A stretch of DNA of 64,000 nucleotides from Candidatus Aminicenantes bacterium UBA6072 (lineage in GTDB: Bacteria > Acidobacteriota > Aminicenantia > UBA2199): NCBI GenBank assembly GCA_002436105.1, contig DIXU01000005.1, positions 57,779 through 121,778 on the forward strand. The letters are read 5' to 3'. Numbering within the stretch: the first letter of the stretch is position 1; each line of letters starts with the position of its first letter. A program made the position numbers and the translations under genes. Positions 8,232-16,992 of the stretch are shown one piece after another. The notes below the pieces were generated by a model. The model was not told the DNA's origin and made no database searches. It saw only the letters and a program-made list of their open reading frames with translations.

Positions 8232-11209
8232 TCGGACTCCAGGAAGACCTGGTCGGCAGGACCTGCGCGCGGGTGCTCGAGAACCGCGAGGGCAACGACC
8301 TCTCCTCCACGGCGGTCGTCTTCCCCAGCAGACGCTTTGGCTTCTTCCTGCGCCAGGAACTGGCCGCGAGGCTGGGCGGCAATTTTTTCCCTCCGGCCCT
8401 GCTCTCCATCGAGGCCTTTTTCGAGTCGCTCTTCAAATTGAACTTTCCCGGTCAAGGGATCCTGGACGAGCTGGAAGCGGCCCACGCGGTACACGAAAGC
8501 GCCGTTTCCGTGTTCAAGGACGGAATGTACGGGAGTCGCCAGATCGCCGATTTCGCCTCCTTTCTCGCCTGGGCACAGAAGCTCCTGGCCGCCTTGGAAG
8601 AGATCCTGACCGAGGGCGGGCGGATCGATGGGATCGATTTCGCGCTGTACAGGGAATTCGCCGGGCTGGGCGACTACCATCGCTCCTACAAGGAATTCAT
8701 CCTGAAGATCCCCGACTTGCTGGCCGATCTCGCATGCCGCCTGGAGGGCCGCAAGCAGGCCACCCGGGGGCTGGCCTCCCGCAAGGTGGCTGACCGGGCT
8801 GCAAAAGGCGACCTGCAAATCCCCGGGGCGCGCCACTGGATCTTCAGCGGCTTCAACGCCATGAACGCCTGCGAAAGAAAGCTGTTTTCGTTCTTTCAGG
8901 AATATCGCGGGGCAACCCTCATCCTGCGCACGGACCCGATGGCGATGAATGATGCTTTTTCACCGTTCCAGCTGCAGGATGAAACCATCCGCGGCCTGGG
9001 AATGCCCCGGCCGGCCGGATTTCCCCCCTCCAGCGCCTGGGACGACCTGGCCGACAAGGTGACCATCCATCCCTGCGACGGCGTGGAGGGCGAGATGGTT
9101 CAAGCGTTCAGCATCCTGGAGGGGATCTGCCGCGGCCGCGACGAAGCGTCCTTGAGAAGGGTCGCCGTCCTTCTCCCCTCAGCGCCCAGCCTGATCCCCT
9201 TCGTCCAGGGAGCGGTCTCGCGCTTTGACCAGGATGCGCAAAGGGTGCCCTTCAACATCACCCTGGGCTACCCGCTGGAGCGGACGCCCATGATGCAGCT
9301 GGTCGATTCCCTGCTGACGGTCCTGGAGAACACCCTGGACGGCATGATCCCCTCCGTGGATTACCTGCAGCTCATTCGCCATCCTTACGTGAAGATATCG
9401 GGCGGTGGCGGTGACCTGGAACCCTTGAAAAGGGGGATCCATTTGCTGGAGAACATCATCAACGGCGGGAACCTGACGCGCATTTCCATCGCCGGACTGG
9501 AAGCCAAGCTCAGCGCCGAGATGAAAAGACCGGCGCATGGGATCGCCTCGGGACTTGCCGGCGAGATCGCGGCCCAGGTCGGCGGCCTGCATCAGCGCTT
9601 CATTCCCCGGGGGCTGGCGGGGATGCATTCTCTCTTTGCCTTCCTGCAACAGGCGCTGGAGAGCGTGGGCAGCGAGAACAACCGCCGCGCCCACCTGTTC
9701 CTCAACGAATATGCCGCTGCCGCGCTGGACGCGCTGGAGGAACTGAAGGATTTCGCCTCGTCCCACGACAAGGTCTTCCATGCCGCCGACCCCGCCGCCA
9801 TGGCCGCCCTGGTGCGTTCCCATTTTCGCGGACGCACGATCCGCTTCGAGGGCTCGCCGCTGCAGGGCGTGCAGGTGATGGGGCCCCTCGAGTTCCGCGG
9901 CCTATCGTTCGATGAGATCGTCGTCCTCGACGCGCTGGAAGGAGTGCTGCCCGGGACCGTCAAGTACGACCCCATCCTCCCCGCCGACATCCGCGCCATC
10001 TTCGGGATCCGCGACCACAGCGACTGGCAAGGGATCTATTCCTTGAACTTCTTCGCCATGCTCGGGGCCGCCCGGCGCGTCCATGTCCTCTATCCCCGCA
10101 AAAGCGAGGACGGCAAGGAGTGCGAGCGCAGCCGCTTCATCGAGCGCATCGTCTACGCGGTCGAGAAAAACAACGGGAAGGCGCCGGTGGCCGCTCCGCT
10201 GCCCCTGCCCTTTGAGATCCTGCCAAGCAAGCTCCGAACCGTGGGGAAGAACCCGCTCATCCGCGAGCGGTTGGCGAAGATCACCCTGTCCCCGTCCTCA
10301 CTGGAAGCTTATGTCAAGTGCCCCCTCCAGTTCTATTTCAGCAGCGTCCTCGGCCTCAGGGAGCGGGAGGAGGTCGCCAGCGGACCCGAGGGCGGCCTGA
10401 TCGGCACCATCGCCCACGAAGCACTGGATGTCCTATTCACGAAATTCCCGGAAGCGCGGGCAAAGGCCGGGACTGGGGCCCCGAGGGAAATCCTGGATGC
10501 CGACCTGGAGAACATCCTGGGCGATGCCTTTCGCAAATTCAACTTCGACCCGGAAAAAGGCCTGGAACGCATACGCGCCTGGACCCTGCTGGAGCAGCTG
10601 CGCCTGTTCATTCGCGAGGACAGGCAGCGGATCGAGCAAAACGGCATCCAGGTCGAAAAACGGGAAAAAACATTGTGCTCGGACATCGAGGTCCCATGGC
10701 TGGGACAGCCGATCGGCATCAAGGGCCGGCTCGATCGCCTGGAACGGGAAGGGAACCTGCTGCGGGTCCTCGACTATAAAACCGGTTCGCCTTTCCCGCC
10801 CGGGGTCCGCTTGAACGACGCCCTGGATCTGAAGGATCTTTTCCGGCGTGATGAAAGGGGGTATTTCGCCGCCCTGGCGGCTTTCCGCAGGAAATACCCG
10901 GGGATGCAGCTGCAAATCTACCTCATGCTCCTGGCAGGGGAACTGAACAAGGGCTGGGATGAACTCGATGCCGCGTACGTATTCCTGCGGGAAAAGAGCG
11001 GGAGGATGATGCAAGGCATTTTCATGACCGGCGGCCGCAACTCCAGGCCATTCACCGCTGACGAGAAAAGGGCGGCCATGGATGCATTCGTCATCGACTT
11101 GGGTGAGATCATCCGCGACATCCATTCCCGGGAGTGTTTCCTGGCCAACCCGGGCGACGAACGCCATTGTTCCTATTGCCCCTTCCGCCTGCCCTGCGGC
11201 AATTTGTGA
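8219..11209 (+). CDS. AddB-like nuclease subunit with Fe-S cluster motif
   Basis: 996 residues from the ATG at 8219, preceded by GAGG; the frame opens slightly earlier, but this start matches the family N-terminus (LEL...SSTAVVFPSRRFGFFLRQEL). The C-terminal RecB-like nuclease has VLDYKTG (~residue 852). One cysteine near residue 700 (KCPLQFYF) and three at 983-992 (CSYCPFRLPC) match the four-cysteine 4Fe-4S staple of AddB nucleases. The N-terminal helicase-like domain lacks a clear Walker A, as expected for an inactivated AddB helicase. Two nuclease subunits make this an AddAB-type rather than RecBCD-type enzyme. Confidence 0.85.
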   Translation: MLELIGLQEDLVGRTCARVLENREGNDLSSTAVVFPSRRFGFFLRQELAARLGGNFFPPALLSIEAFFESLFKLNFPGQGILDELEAAHAVHESAVSVFKDGMYGSRQIADFASFLAWAQKLLAALEEILTEGGRIDGIDFALYREFAGLGDYHRSYKEFILKIPDLLADLACRLEGRKQATRGLASRKVADRAAKGDLQIPGARHWIFSGFNAMNACERKLFSFFQEYRGATLILRTDPMAMNDAFSPFQLQDETIRGLGMPRPAGFPPSSAWDDLADKVTIHPCDGVEGEMVQAFSILEGICRGRDEASLRRVAVLLPSAPSLIPFVQGAVSRFDQDAQRVPFNITLGYPLERTPMMQLVDSLLTVLENTLDGMIPSVDYLQLIRHPYVKISGGGGDLEPLKRGIHLLENIINGGNLTRISIAGLEAKLSAEMKRPAHGIASGLAGEIAAQVGGLHQRFIPRGLAGMHSLFAFLQQALESVGSENNRRAHLFLNEYAAAALDALEELKDFASSHDKVFHAADPAAMAALVRSHFRGRTIRFEGSPLQGVQVMGPLEFRGLSFDEIVVLDALEGVLPGTVKYDPILPADIRAIFGIRDHSDWQGIYSLNFFAMLGAARRVHVLYPRKSEDGKECERSRFIERIVYAVEKNNGKAPVAAPLPLPFEILPSKLRTVGKNPLIRERLAKITLSPSSLEAYVKCPLQFYFSSVLGLREREEVASGPEGGLIGTIAHEALDVLFTKFPEARAKAGTGAPREILDADLENILGDAFRKFNFDPEKGLERIRAWTLLEQLRLFIREDRQRIEQNGIQVEKREKTLCSDIEVPWLGQPIGIKGRLDRLEREGNLLRVLDYKTGSPFPPGVRLNDALDLKDLFRRDERGYFAALAAFRRKYPGMQLQIYLMLLAGELNKGWDELDAAYVFLREKSGRMMQGIFMTGGRNSRPFTADEKRAAMDAFVIDLGEIIRDIHSRECFLANPGDERHCSYCPFRLPCGNL

Positions 11210-11220
11210 TCCATAGCAGA

Positions 11221-11250
11221 AAGTAGTCAGTAGCCAGTAGTCAGTAGAAA
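11221..11250. repeat. Degenerate 7-bp tandem array (core AGTAGTC)
   Basis: Units AGTAGTC, AGTAGCC, AGTAGTC and AGTAG follow each other right after the addB-like stop. The array ends in a purine-rich tail (AAAGCG), like other heptad arrays in this window. Confidence 0.75.
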
Positions 11251-11374
11251 GCGCAAATAATGATCAAAAAATGATGAAAGGAAGGCAACGGGCGGAGCTT
11301 TGATCACCAGGAGTTGACGGCGGACAAAAAAAACGATCCGGGCAAACGGCCATCCGGTCTTGCCCAAAAAAAAA

Positions 11375-11408
11375 GGACGGGCCCTTGCGGGCCCGTCCCC
11401 TGTTTTTT
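11375..11408. terminator. Strong intrinsic terminator, probably bidirectional
   Basis: A perfect 10-bp stem (GGACGGGCCC / GGGCCCGTCC) with a TTGC loop is flanked by a run of A on the left and CCTGTTTTTT on the right. It lies between the rightward addAB-like operon and the leftward RRM gene and can end both. Confidence 0.9.
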
Positions 11409-11452
11409 CGAACTATATTCTAGTTCTTGGCTTTACTGCCGGAAGCTCGCGC

Positions 11453-11746
11453 TTACCAGCGGTTGCCGCCGCCGAAGCGGTCGCGGTCGCGGTTGCCGCC
11501 TTCGGTTTTCGGCTTGGCCTCGTTGACCTTCATGGGGCGGCCTTTCAGCTCTTTGCCATTGAGGGCCTTGATGGCCGCCAGGGCTTCCTCTTTCTCCGGC
11601 ATCTCAACGAAGCCGAAGCCCCTGGGCTTGTTCGTGAACTTGTCCTTGATGATGGTCGCTGAAGCCACCTGGCCAAATTCCTCAAAAGACTTGCGCAACT
11701 CTTCTTCCTGGATCTCCCAGGGCAGGTTACCGACGTAGATGTTCAT
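11453..11746 (-). CDS. Single-RRM RNA-binding protein
   Basis: 97 residues. One RNA recognition motif with RNP2 (IYVGNLPW) at the N-terminus and RNP1 (RGFGFVEM) near residue 45, followed by a short glycine/arginine-rich tail (GGNRDRDRFGGGNRW). This is the layout of the cyanobacterial/acidobacterial Rbp proteins, many of which are cold-induced RNA chaperones. A GGAGG site precedes the ATG. The nearest good promoter lies ~190 bp upstream, implying a long leader that could carry post-transcriptional control. It is monocistronic, between the terminator and queE. Confidence 0.93.
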   Translation of the reverse strand: MNIYVGNLPWEIQEEELRKSFEEFGQVASATIIKDKFTNKPRGFGFVEMPEKEEALAAIKALNGKELKGRPMKVNEAKPKTEGGNRDRDRFGGGNRW

Positions 11747-11936
11747 TCAATCCTCCGATTTGAGTTTTTGATTTGTGAACATTCAGCTTAAAAATTCCAT
11801 CCGGTAGTCCGAACCCTGGGATCATGGAAATCTCGTCTTCAGCGTTGACGTGGGGATTTGTCCAAATCTTGCGGGGATCTTCGGCAAACCAACGAATTTT
11901 CAATTACTTGAAGCATTCACCAACTCAATCAAGCGC

Positions 11937-11965
11937 ATTATATATCAAGTCGCCGGCAAATGCAA
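11937..11965 (-). promoter_or_regulatory. Promoter giving a long leader to the RRM gene
   Basis: Reverse strand TTGCAT (11965-11960), 17-bp spacer, TATAAT (11942-11937). Transcription would start near 11930, leaving an AT-rich 5' UTR of about 185 nt before the RRM start at 11746. No other good promoter was seen in that leader. Confidence 0.65.
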
Positions 11966-11992
11966 TAGAAAAAATATTTTTTTATGGCGGAA

Positions 11993-12604
11993 CTAACGGA
12001 TGCCGTATACGGCATGAAGTTGCAGTCCCAGCCTGACATCGGGAATGCCGGCGGCGGCGCACTCGCGATAGAGATCGAAGCTGCGGCGGTAGCGCCGGCG
12101 GTCATGGCGCTCAGGCTGCAGGATGACGGGCGCGGCGCTGCGGCCGCGCATTCTTTTCACGACCCGCAGGTCGAGGGCCGGGGTCACCAGCAGCTTGATC
12201 TCCGCCGCCCTGGGCCAAAGCCGCGGATGGACCCGGTAACGGGAAACGTCCTTGGGCGAGACCGTCCACCAGTCGCAGGGCAGGTCCTGGAAACGCAGGC
12301 CGTTGGTCTCGATGGCGAGGAACCAGCGCCGGCGCCGGCAGGCGGCGGCCAGTTCACCCAGGTCCTGCTCCAGCGGCTCGCCGCCGGTGAGGACCAGCCG
12401 CGCCCCGGGGCGGTCGGCCTCGATGGCGGCGACGGCCGCGACGATCTCCCCGACGCTCTTCTCGCGGCCGCGCGACCAGGCCAGGCGGGTATCGCAGTAG
12501 GCGCAGCGCAGCGAGCAGCCGGCCAGGCGCACGAAGATGGAGGAAACGCCGCTGTTCAGCCCCTCGCCCTGGGCCGACCAGAAGATCTCATTGATCTTCA
12601 GCAT
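11993..12604 (-). CDS. queE: QueE 7-carboxy-7-deazaguanine synthase
   Basis: 203 residues from the ATG at 12604 (the frame runs further upstream through queD, but MLKINEIFWSAQGEGLNSG is the family start). Radical SAM enzyme of queuosine/7-deazaguanine synthesis. The cluster motif is CSLRCAYCDT (CxxxCxxC), followed by LVLTGGEPLEQ and IETNG. It acts on the carboxy-tetrahydropterin made by QueD. It overlaps queD by 17 bp, in the operon queC-queD-queE. GTP cyclohydrolase and QueF are not in the window. Confidence 0.93.
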   Translation of the reverse strand: MLKINEIFWSAQGEGLNSGVSSIFVRLAGCSLRCAYCDTRLAWSRGREKSVGEIVAAVAAIEADRPGARLVLTGGEPLEQDLGELAAACRRRRWFLAIETNGLRFQDLPCDWWTVSPKDVSRYRVHPRLWPRAAEIKLLVTPALDLRVVKRMRGRSAAPVILQPERHDRRRYRRSFDLYRECAAAGIPDVRLGLQLHAVYGIR

Positions 12605-12935
12605 ACGCGGCCCCCGCGTCCTCCGATTCCCAGACGATGACCTTGACGACGGGGTATTTTTCCCTGATGCGCCGGTAGAAATAGCGCGCCAGGTTCTCGG
12701 CCGACGGCGAAAAGTCATAGGCCTCGTTGAGCACCCGGTGATCCGGCACCAGGCCGCGCAGGTACTCCTTGACCGGGCCGAAGTCGATGGAGATGCCCGA
12801 CTTGTCCAGCTCGGTCGTGCGCAGGCGGACCTCCAGCTCGAAGGTATGCCCATGCATCCTTTCGCACTTGCCCTTGTAGTTCTCCAGAAAATGGGCCGAG
12901 GAGAATTTCTGCCGGATCACCAGTTCCCAGCTCAT
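12588..12935 (-). CDS. queD: QueD 6-carboxytetrahydropterin synthase
   Basis: 115 residues, a typical QueD/PTPS length. Zinc ligands are seen in FSSAHFL and MHGHTFELEV, and the catalytic-base region is ERMHGH. SISIDFGPVKEYL-type and DHRVLNE segments are also present. It converts dihydroneopterin triphosphate to 6-carboxy-tetrahydropterin. It is coupled to queC by an ATGA overlap and runs 17 bp into queE. Confidence 0.94.
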   Translation of the reverse strand: MSWELVIRQKFSSAHFLENYKGKCERMHGHTFELEVRLRTTELDKSGISIDFGPVKEYLRGLVPDHRVLNEAYDFSPSAENLARYFYRRIREKYPVVKVIVWESEDAGAAYAEDQ

Positions 12936-13630
12936 GTTTTTCCCTCCTGACGCAGCCGCAGCAGCAGCGGGTCTTCCATCCCCAGTTCAGCAAAGGCCCG
13001 CGAGCGGATGTCGCAGGACGGGCAGCGCAGGCAGGGGACCTCGCTGCCGCGGTAGCAGGATACCGAATGGGAATAATCGGCCCCGAGATCCAGGCCCAGG
13101 GCGATGATCTCCCTTTTGTTCAAGCACGCCAGCGGGGTATGGATGCGGAAGCGGCCGCCCCCCTTTCCGGCCGAGGAACCCTCGTTGACCGCCGCCGTCA
13201 TCTTGCGGACGAAGGCCGCGCTCGTGTCGGGATAATCGGGGCTGTCCACGGAGTTGAAGCCCGTCACCAGGCGCCGGCAGCCGTGCGACTCGCCGTAGGC
13301 GGCGGCAATGGCCAGGAAAATGCCGTTGCGGAACGGAACGTAGGTCGAGGGCGGGCCGGGCTCGCGCCGGGACTCGGCCAGGGAGGCGGCGATGGGCCGG
13401 CCGTCGGCCAGCAGCGCCGAGGAGAGGAGCCCGCGCAGCGGCATCTCGACGACGTCGCATTCGATCCCCAGCCGGGCAGAGGCCTGGCGTGCCATGGCCA
13501 CCTCGATGCCGTGTCGCTGGCCGTAGGCGAAAACGAGCGTCCGCAGCGGCGCGAACCGTTCCCGCGCCCAGTAGAGGGCCGTGGTCGAGTCGATGCCGCC
13601 GGAAAAGAGGACGATCGCGCCTGCTTTCAT
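12932..13630 (-). CDS. queC: QueC 7-cyano-7-deazaguanine synthase
   Basis: 232 residues from MKAGAIVLFSGGIDSTTALY, the PP-loop ATPase motif (SGGxDS). Four cysteines in the C-terminal SCYRG...CLRCPSC segment form the family zinc site. It makes preQ0 from 7-carboxy-deazaguanine. The frame is open upstream, but this ATG starts the fold and sits 6 bp after a -10 box with no ribosome binding site, suggesting a leaderless transcript. It is the first gene of queCDE. Confidence 0.94.
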   Translation of the reverse strand: MKAGAIVLFSGGIDSTTALYWARERFAPLRTLVFAYGQRHGIEVAMARQASARLGIECDVVEMPLRGLLSSALLADGRPIAASLAESRREPGPPSTYVPFRNGIFLAIAAAYGESHGCRRLVTGFNSVDSPDYPDTSAAFVRKMTAAVNEGSSAGKGGGRFRIHTPLACLNKREIIALGLDLGADYSHSVSCYRGSEVPCLRCPSCDIRSRAFAELGMEDPLLLRLRQEGKT

Positions 13631-13636
13631 GAGGCC

Positions 13637-13665
13637 ATTGTACCGCAAGTGCGGATTCCCGCAAA
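13637..13665 (-). promoter_or_regulatory. Leaderless-type promoter of queCDE
   Basis: Reverse strand TTTGCG, 17-bp spacer, TACAAT (13642-13637), then six bases and the queC ATG. The expected transcription start is the A of the ATG. Confidence 0.6.
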
Positions 13666-13751
13666 ATGGCGACTCCAGGCCAGGCGGGGAATGCAGCCGT
13701 GCGTTTCCCGGATGCACAGCGCGGAAATTGCGATTTCCAGGTCTTCCATGC

Positions 13752-14315
13752 TCAGCCCGCTCGCAGGTGCTCGATCAGGATCCTGACTCCGATGACCACC
13801 AGGATCAGGCCGCCCAGCAGTTCGGCCCGGCCCGCGAGCCGGGCGCCGAAGCGCCGGCCGGCAATGGCGGCCAGCAGCGAAAGGACGAAGGTCACCGTGC
13901 CGATGAGCAGCGCCGGCAGGACGATGTCCACCCGCAGCGCCGAAAAGCTCAAGCCTACGGCCAGGGCGTCGATGCTGGTGGCCAGCGCCAGTCCCAGCAT
14001 CGTCATCCAGCCCAGGCGCGCCGGTTGCCTGCGGCTCTTCCCGTCACGCCGCGACTCGACGATCATCCGGCCGCCGATGAAGGCCAGCAGGATGAAAGCG
14101 ACCCAATGGTCAAAGTCGGCGATCAGCGACTTGAAGCCCAGGCCGGCCAGCCAGCCGGCCAGCGGCATCAGCGCCTGGAAGAGGCCGAAAAGGAGGGAAA
14201 GGGAAATGGCCTGGCGCAGGTCCACCCTGGGGGCGCAGCAGCTGCTGGCCAGGGAAACGGCGACGGCGTCGAGCGAAAGGCCCAGGGCGACGAGCAGGAT
14301 GGTCGTCAGGTCCAT
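13752..14315 (-). CDS. mntP: MntP-like manganese efflux pump
   Basis: 187 residues, six hydrophobic helices in two repeated halves. Each half has the intramembrane aspartate motif (LSLDAVAVSLA near the N-terminus, TSIDALAVGLSF in the middle) that defines MntP. It exports Mn2+ across the inner membrane. A TTGACA promoter lies ~50 bp upstream; no strong ribosome binding site precedes the ATG. No MntR site or yybP-ykoY riboswitch is evident in the short leader. Confidence 0.92.
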   Translation of the reverse strand: MDLTTILLVALGLSLDAVAVSLASSCCAPRVDLRQAISLSLLFGLFQALMPLAGWLAGLGFKSLIADFDHWVAFILLAFIGGRMIVESRRDGKSRRQPARLGWMTMLGLALATSIDALAVGLSFSALRVDIVLPALLIGTVTFVLSLLAAIAGRRFGARLAGRAELLGGLILVVIGVRILIEHLRAG

Positions 14316-14365
14316 TGCGGGGCGGTTGGTGCGATCGGCTGCAGGTGGCTCATTCCGGAAAGCCT

Positions 14366-14394
14366 ACTGTAGCAAAGCCCCGACCGGCTGTCAA
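14366..14394 (-). promoter_or_regulatory. Promoter of mntP
   Basis: Reverse strand TTGACA (14394-14389), 17-bp spacer, TACAGT (14371-14366), about 50 bp before the mntP ATG. Confidence 0.65.
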
Positions 14395-14428
14395 ACAGCG
14401 GCATCCTGCAGCCCGGCGGCCTCCGCCC

Positions 14429-16279
14429 TCAGCGCGGCAGGATCTCCAGCAGGATGCGCTTCGACAGCGAGCGGTACGAGGCGCGCAGCATGATGCGGCC
14501 GGCATGGCGGATCAGGTAGAGGTCATAGCTGAAGTTCCTGAAAAGGAAGTCATAGTTCATCTGCGTCTGGAAATGCCAGTTCTTGACCAGGGAGACGGCG
14601 CAATCCAGGTAGCTGCTGGAGAAACGGCCGGTCTTGGTGTCGTAGGAAAGGGAGGCCCAGCCCTTGAGGCGCTGGCCGTTGTCCTTCAGCCGCAGCACCG
14701 CCGACCAATCCTGCGAGGTGGTGCCCTGGATGAGCCAGTCCTCGCTGCGGCGCCGGGCATTGAAGTTGTAAAGGAAGTCGAGTTCGGCGCGGGCCCCCAG
14801 CTGCCGCGTGAACTTGAGCACGCAGCCCAGCGAAGTGAAGCGGTCCTCCCGGTCCTGCTCCAGCAATTGCTCGGAAGAAAGCGCCATGGTCAGGGTCGAT
14901 CCCGGCCCCAGCCCGATCGGCTCGCTGCGCAGGTTGAGCGCCACGTTGGCCCGGCTCTGGTCGTCGCGCTGGCCCTTGACCTTCAGCTGGTTGACCATGA
15001 AGCTGGAGGCGAAGTCCAGCCGCAGCAGCCCGTGGTACAGGCGGAACGGCGTCGCGTTCAGGGTGAAGCGCGGGGTGCCCTGGCTCAGGTCCTGGAGCAG
15101 GTCGCGGTGGAACGAATAGTCAGTGGCCATCTGGAACAGGCGGTGGGTATAGGACAGCTGGACACTGGACCGGCTCTGGCGGTTGAACAATTCCTCGCCG
15201 ATGAGCAGGCGCGAGAACGAGTGCTTCAGCGCCAGGCTCATGTTCCTCACCGCCTGGTTGCGCAAGGAGAGTTCGCCCTGGTATTGCCCCTCCCGCTCGT
15301 AGCCCAGGTTCAACGCCATGTCCCCCAGCTGCCTGTCCTGCAGGGCGGAACGAAAGCGCAGCCAGAGCTCCTCGCGCCGGGCCGGCGTGCGGCTGTACTC
15401 GATGGCCACCTCGCTGCTCCCCCAGGACGCCCACTGCGACGTCCAGGCGATCCCGCCGCGCAGGAGGTTGTCGGTGAGGTAGCTGACATGGAGGCCCAGC
15501 TGGTGCCGGCGCGTCAGGTTGAACGAATTCCGCGAACTGAAGTCCAGGCGCAGAGCCGGCCCGTACTCGACGCTCCCGAAAGGGTCGTACTTGATGTCCA
15601 GCTCATTGGCCGAGCGGGCCGCCCCGGCCGGCAGCGCGCGTTCCAGCAGGAAGTGGGTATTGGCCACCAGCCCCTGCGAGGCGTAATACCAGAGGCGGTC
15701 GACCCAAAAGCCCTGGAGCGTCGCCGTGTCCATGCCGCGGTCGAGATTGAATCTCTTGAACGACAGCGACTGGGCCCCCTCGAGGAACACCGTGGTCTGG
15801 TAGCCGTAGACGCGGTAGCGGGTGGTGATGACAATGCGCTGGTTCAGGAAGTACACCAGGGATCGGCGCAACTCGCCGAGGTCCCGGGCCGTGAAGCGCT
15901 TGCTCCCGGCTGCAATGGCGGCGCCGGACGGCCGCTGCCGGCCGGGCAGGGTCCAGGAACGGACGTTTTCCCGGTACGAGATCAGCTTCAGGCTCAGCGA
16001 TTCCAGGTCGATCTCCAGCAGGTCGGCATGGAATTCGCGCTGGCCGGCCTTGACGCGGCAGTTGCGCCCCGCCAAGGCGATGCGGCCGGCCACGTCGACC
16101 TCCACCGTTTCGGCGTGGACGGTCCATTCGCTGCTGGCGAGCTGGATGCCGCCCTGGCCAAAGATATGATTGTGGTCATAGCTGTAGATCAGGTAATCGC
16201 CCTTGATCTCCAGCAGGCTGCGGGCAGGCAGGGAGACGGCGAAGGCGGCCAGCAGCAGCGCCGCCAGCGTCCGGCTCAT
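14429..16279 (-). CDS. LptD/OstA-like outer-membrane beta-barrel protein
   Basis: 616 residues with a signal peptide (MSRTLAALLLAAFAVSLPARS). The N-terminal ~100 residues resemble an OstA/LptA-type jellyroll (LEIKGDYLIYSYDHNHIFGQGG...TVHAETVEVDV). The rest has alternating aromatic/polar strands (LGLHVSYLTDNLL, LALKHSFSRL, VQLSYTHRLF, MNYDFLF) typical of a barrel. I infer a divergent LptD or another surface-lipid or porin-like protein; family assignment needs a profile search. It starts 4 bp inside the lipoprotein gene (ATGA overlap) and ends the three-gene envelope operon. No cysteine pairing like that of E. coli LptD is obvious. Confidence 0.65.
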   Translation of the reverse strand: MSRTLAALLLAAFAVSLPARSLLEIKGDYLIYSYDHNHIFGQGGIQLASSEWTVHAETVEVDVAGRIALAGRNCRVKAGQREFHADLLEIDLESLSLKLISYRENVRSWTLPGRQRPSGAAIAAGSKRFTARDLGELRRSLVYFLNQRIVITTRYRVYGYQTTVFLEGAQSLSFKRFNLDRGMDTATLQGFWVDRLWYYASQGLVANTHFLLERALPAGAARSANELDIKYDPFGSVEYGPALRLDFSSRNSFNLTRRHQLGLHVSYLTDNLLRGGIAWTSQWASWGSSEVAIEYSRTPARREELWLRFRSALQDRQLGDMALNLGYEREGQYQGELSLRNQAVRNMSLALKHSFSRLLIGEELFNRQSRSSVQLSYTHRLFQMATDYSFHRDLLQDLSQGTPRFTLNATPFRLYHGLLRLDFASSFMVNQLKVKGQRDDQSRANVALNLRSEPIGLGPGSTLTMALSSEQLLEQDREDRFTSLGCVLKFTRQLGARAELDFLYNFNARRRSEDWLIQGTTSQDWSAVLRLKDNGQRLKGWASLSYDTKTGRFSSSYLDCAVSLVKNWHFQTQMNYDFLFRNFSYDLYLIRHAGRIMLRASYRSLSKRILLEILPR

Positions 16280-16992
16280 GGGAAGCGCAACTGGAAGATC
16301 TTTCCCGCCATGTCGCCGCACCAGAAGATGCCGCCGGCGAAAGCCAGGCCGGAAGCGTGGCGCGAGGGCGGCTGGTACTGGCTCACCAGGGCGCCGCTGA
16401 TGGTCAGGCGGAAAAGCTTCATCCGCGTGGCATCGACGGTCCAGAGATGGAGGCCGTCAAGGCAGACGCCGTCGATGGCGAATCCCGGCTGGGGGACCGA
16501 GTTCTCGACGGCGCCGTTCTCCGGGTCCACGACCAGGATGGAGTTGCTCAGGCGGTCGCAGACATAGAGCCGCCCGTTGGCGTAGTCCAGGGGGCCCAGG
16601 CGGCCGCGCGGCAGGTTCAGGGCGCGGATCTGCGCCCCGTTGATGATGTTCACCTGCAGCAGCCGGGGCTCGTCCCTGACGCTCAGCCACAGGTCATCGC
16701 CGTCGTAGGCGATGCCCGCCGCCGGCAGCGGCACCGTGAGCTCGCGCAGCAGCGCCCCGGAATTGTAGTTGAGGGCCACGACCCGGGACTGCGAGTCGAC
16801 GGCCCAAAGGGCGTCACCGCTGAAGGCGAGGTCGAGCGGCGCGACCTCCGCCTGGATCGTGGAGAGGATCTCGTAGGCGCGCAGCTCGGCCCCGGGGTCG
16901 AGGGGATTGTCAAAGAGCCGGTCGCTGCACCCGCCCAGCGACAGCAGGCTAAAAACGGCAAGTAACGCCGGCGCCGTACGCTTGATTCTCAT
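16276..16992 (-). CDS. Lipoprotein with beta-propeller-like repeats
   Basis: 238 residues. A lipobox (LSLGGC, Cys22) follows a short signal peptide, so it is probably anchored to a membrane. The mature part has repeated LWAVDSQSRVVALN, LWLSVRD, LYVCDRLSNSILVVDP, LWTVDATRMKLFRL and FWCGDMAGKIFQL segments, consistent with an NHL/SMP-30-like propeller. Function is unknown. It overlaps the upstream DUF5683 gene by 44 bp and the downstream barrel gene by 4 bp, which suggests all three act together in the envelope. Confidence 0.8.
   Translation of the reverse strand: MRIKRTAPALLAVFSLLSLGGCSDRLFDNPLDPGAELRAYEILSTIQAEVAPLDLAFSGDALWAVDSQSRVVALNYNSGALLRELTVPLPAAGIAYDGDDLWLSVRDEPRLLQVNIINGAQIRALNLPRGRLGPLDYANGRLYVCDRLSNSILVVDPENGAVENSVPQPGFAIDGVCLDGLHLWTVDATRMKLFRLTISGALVSQYQPPSRHASGLAFAGGIFWCGDMAGKIFQLRFP

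Noticed and set aside
11824..12036. 70-codon plus-strand ORF in the AT-rich gap before the RRM gene
   Set aside because: No ribosome binding site or recognisable protein; it is antisense to the long RRM leader and runs into queE.
14315..16567. 750-codon plus-strand open frame opposite the LptD-like gene
   Set aside because: It is an antisense shadow of GC-rich coding DNA, alanine/glutamine/arginine-rich, without homology; the minus-strand genes have signal peptides, overlaps and family motifs.
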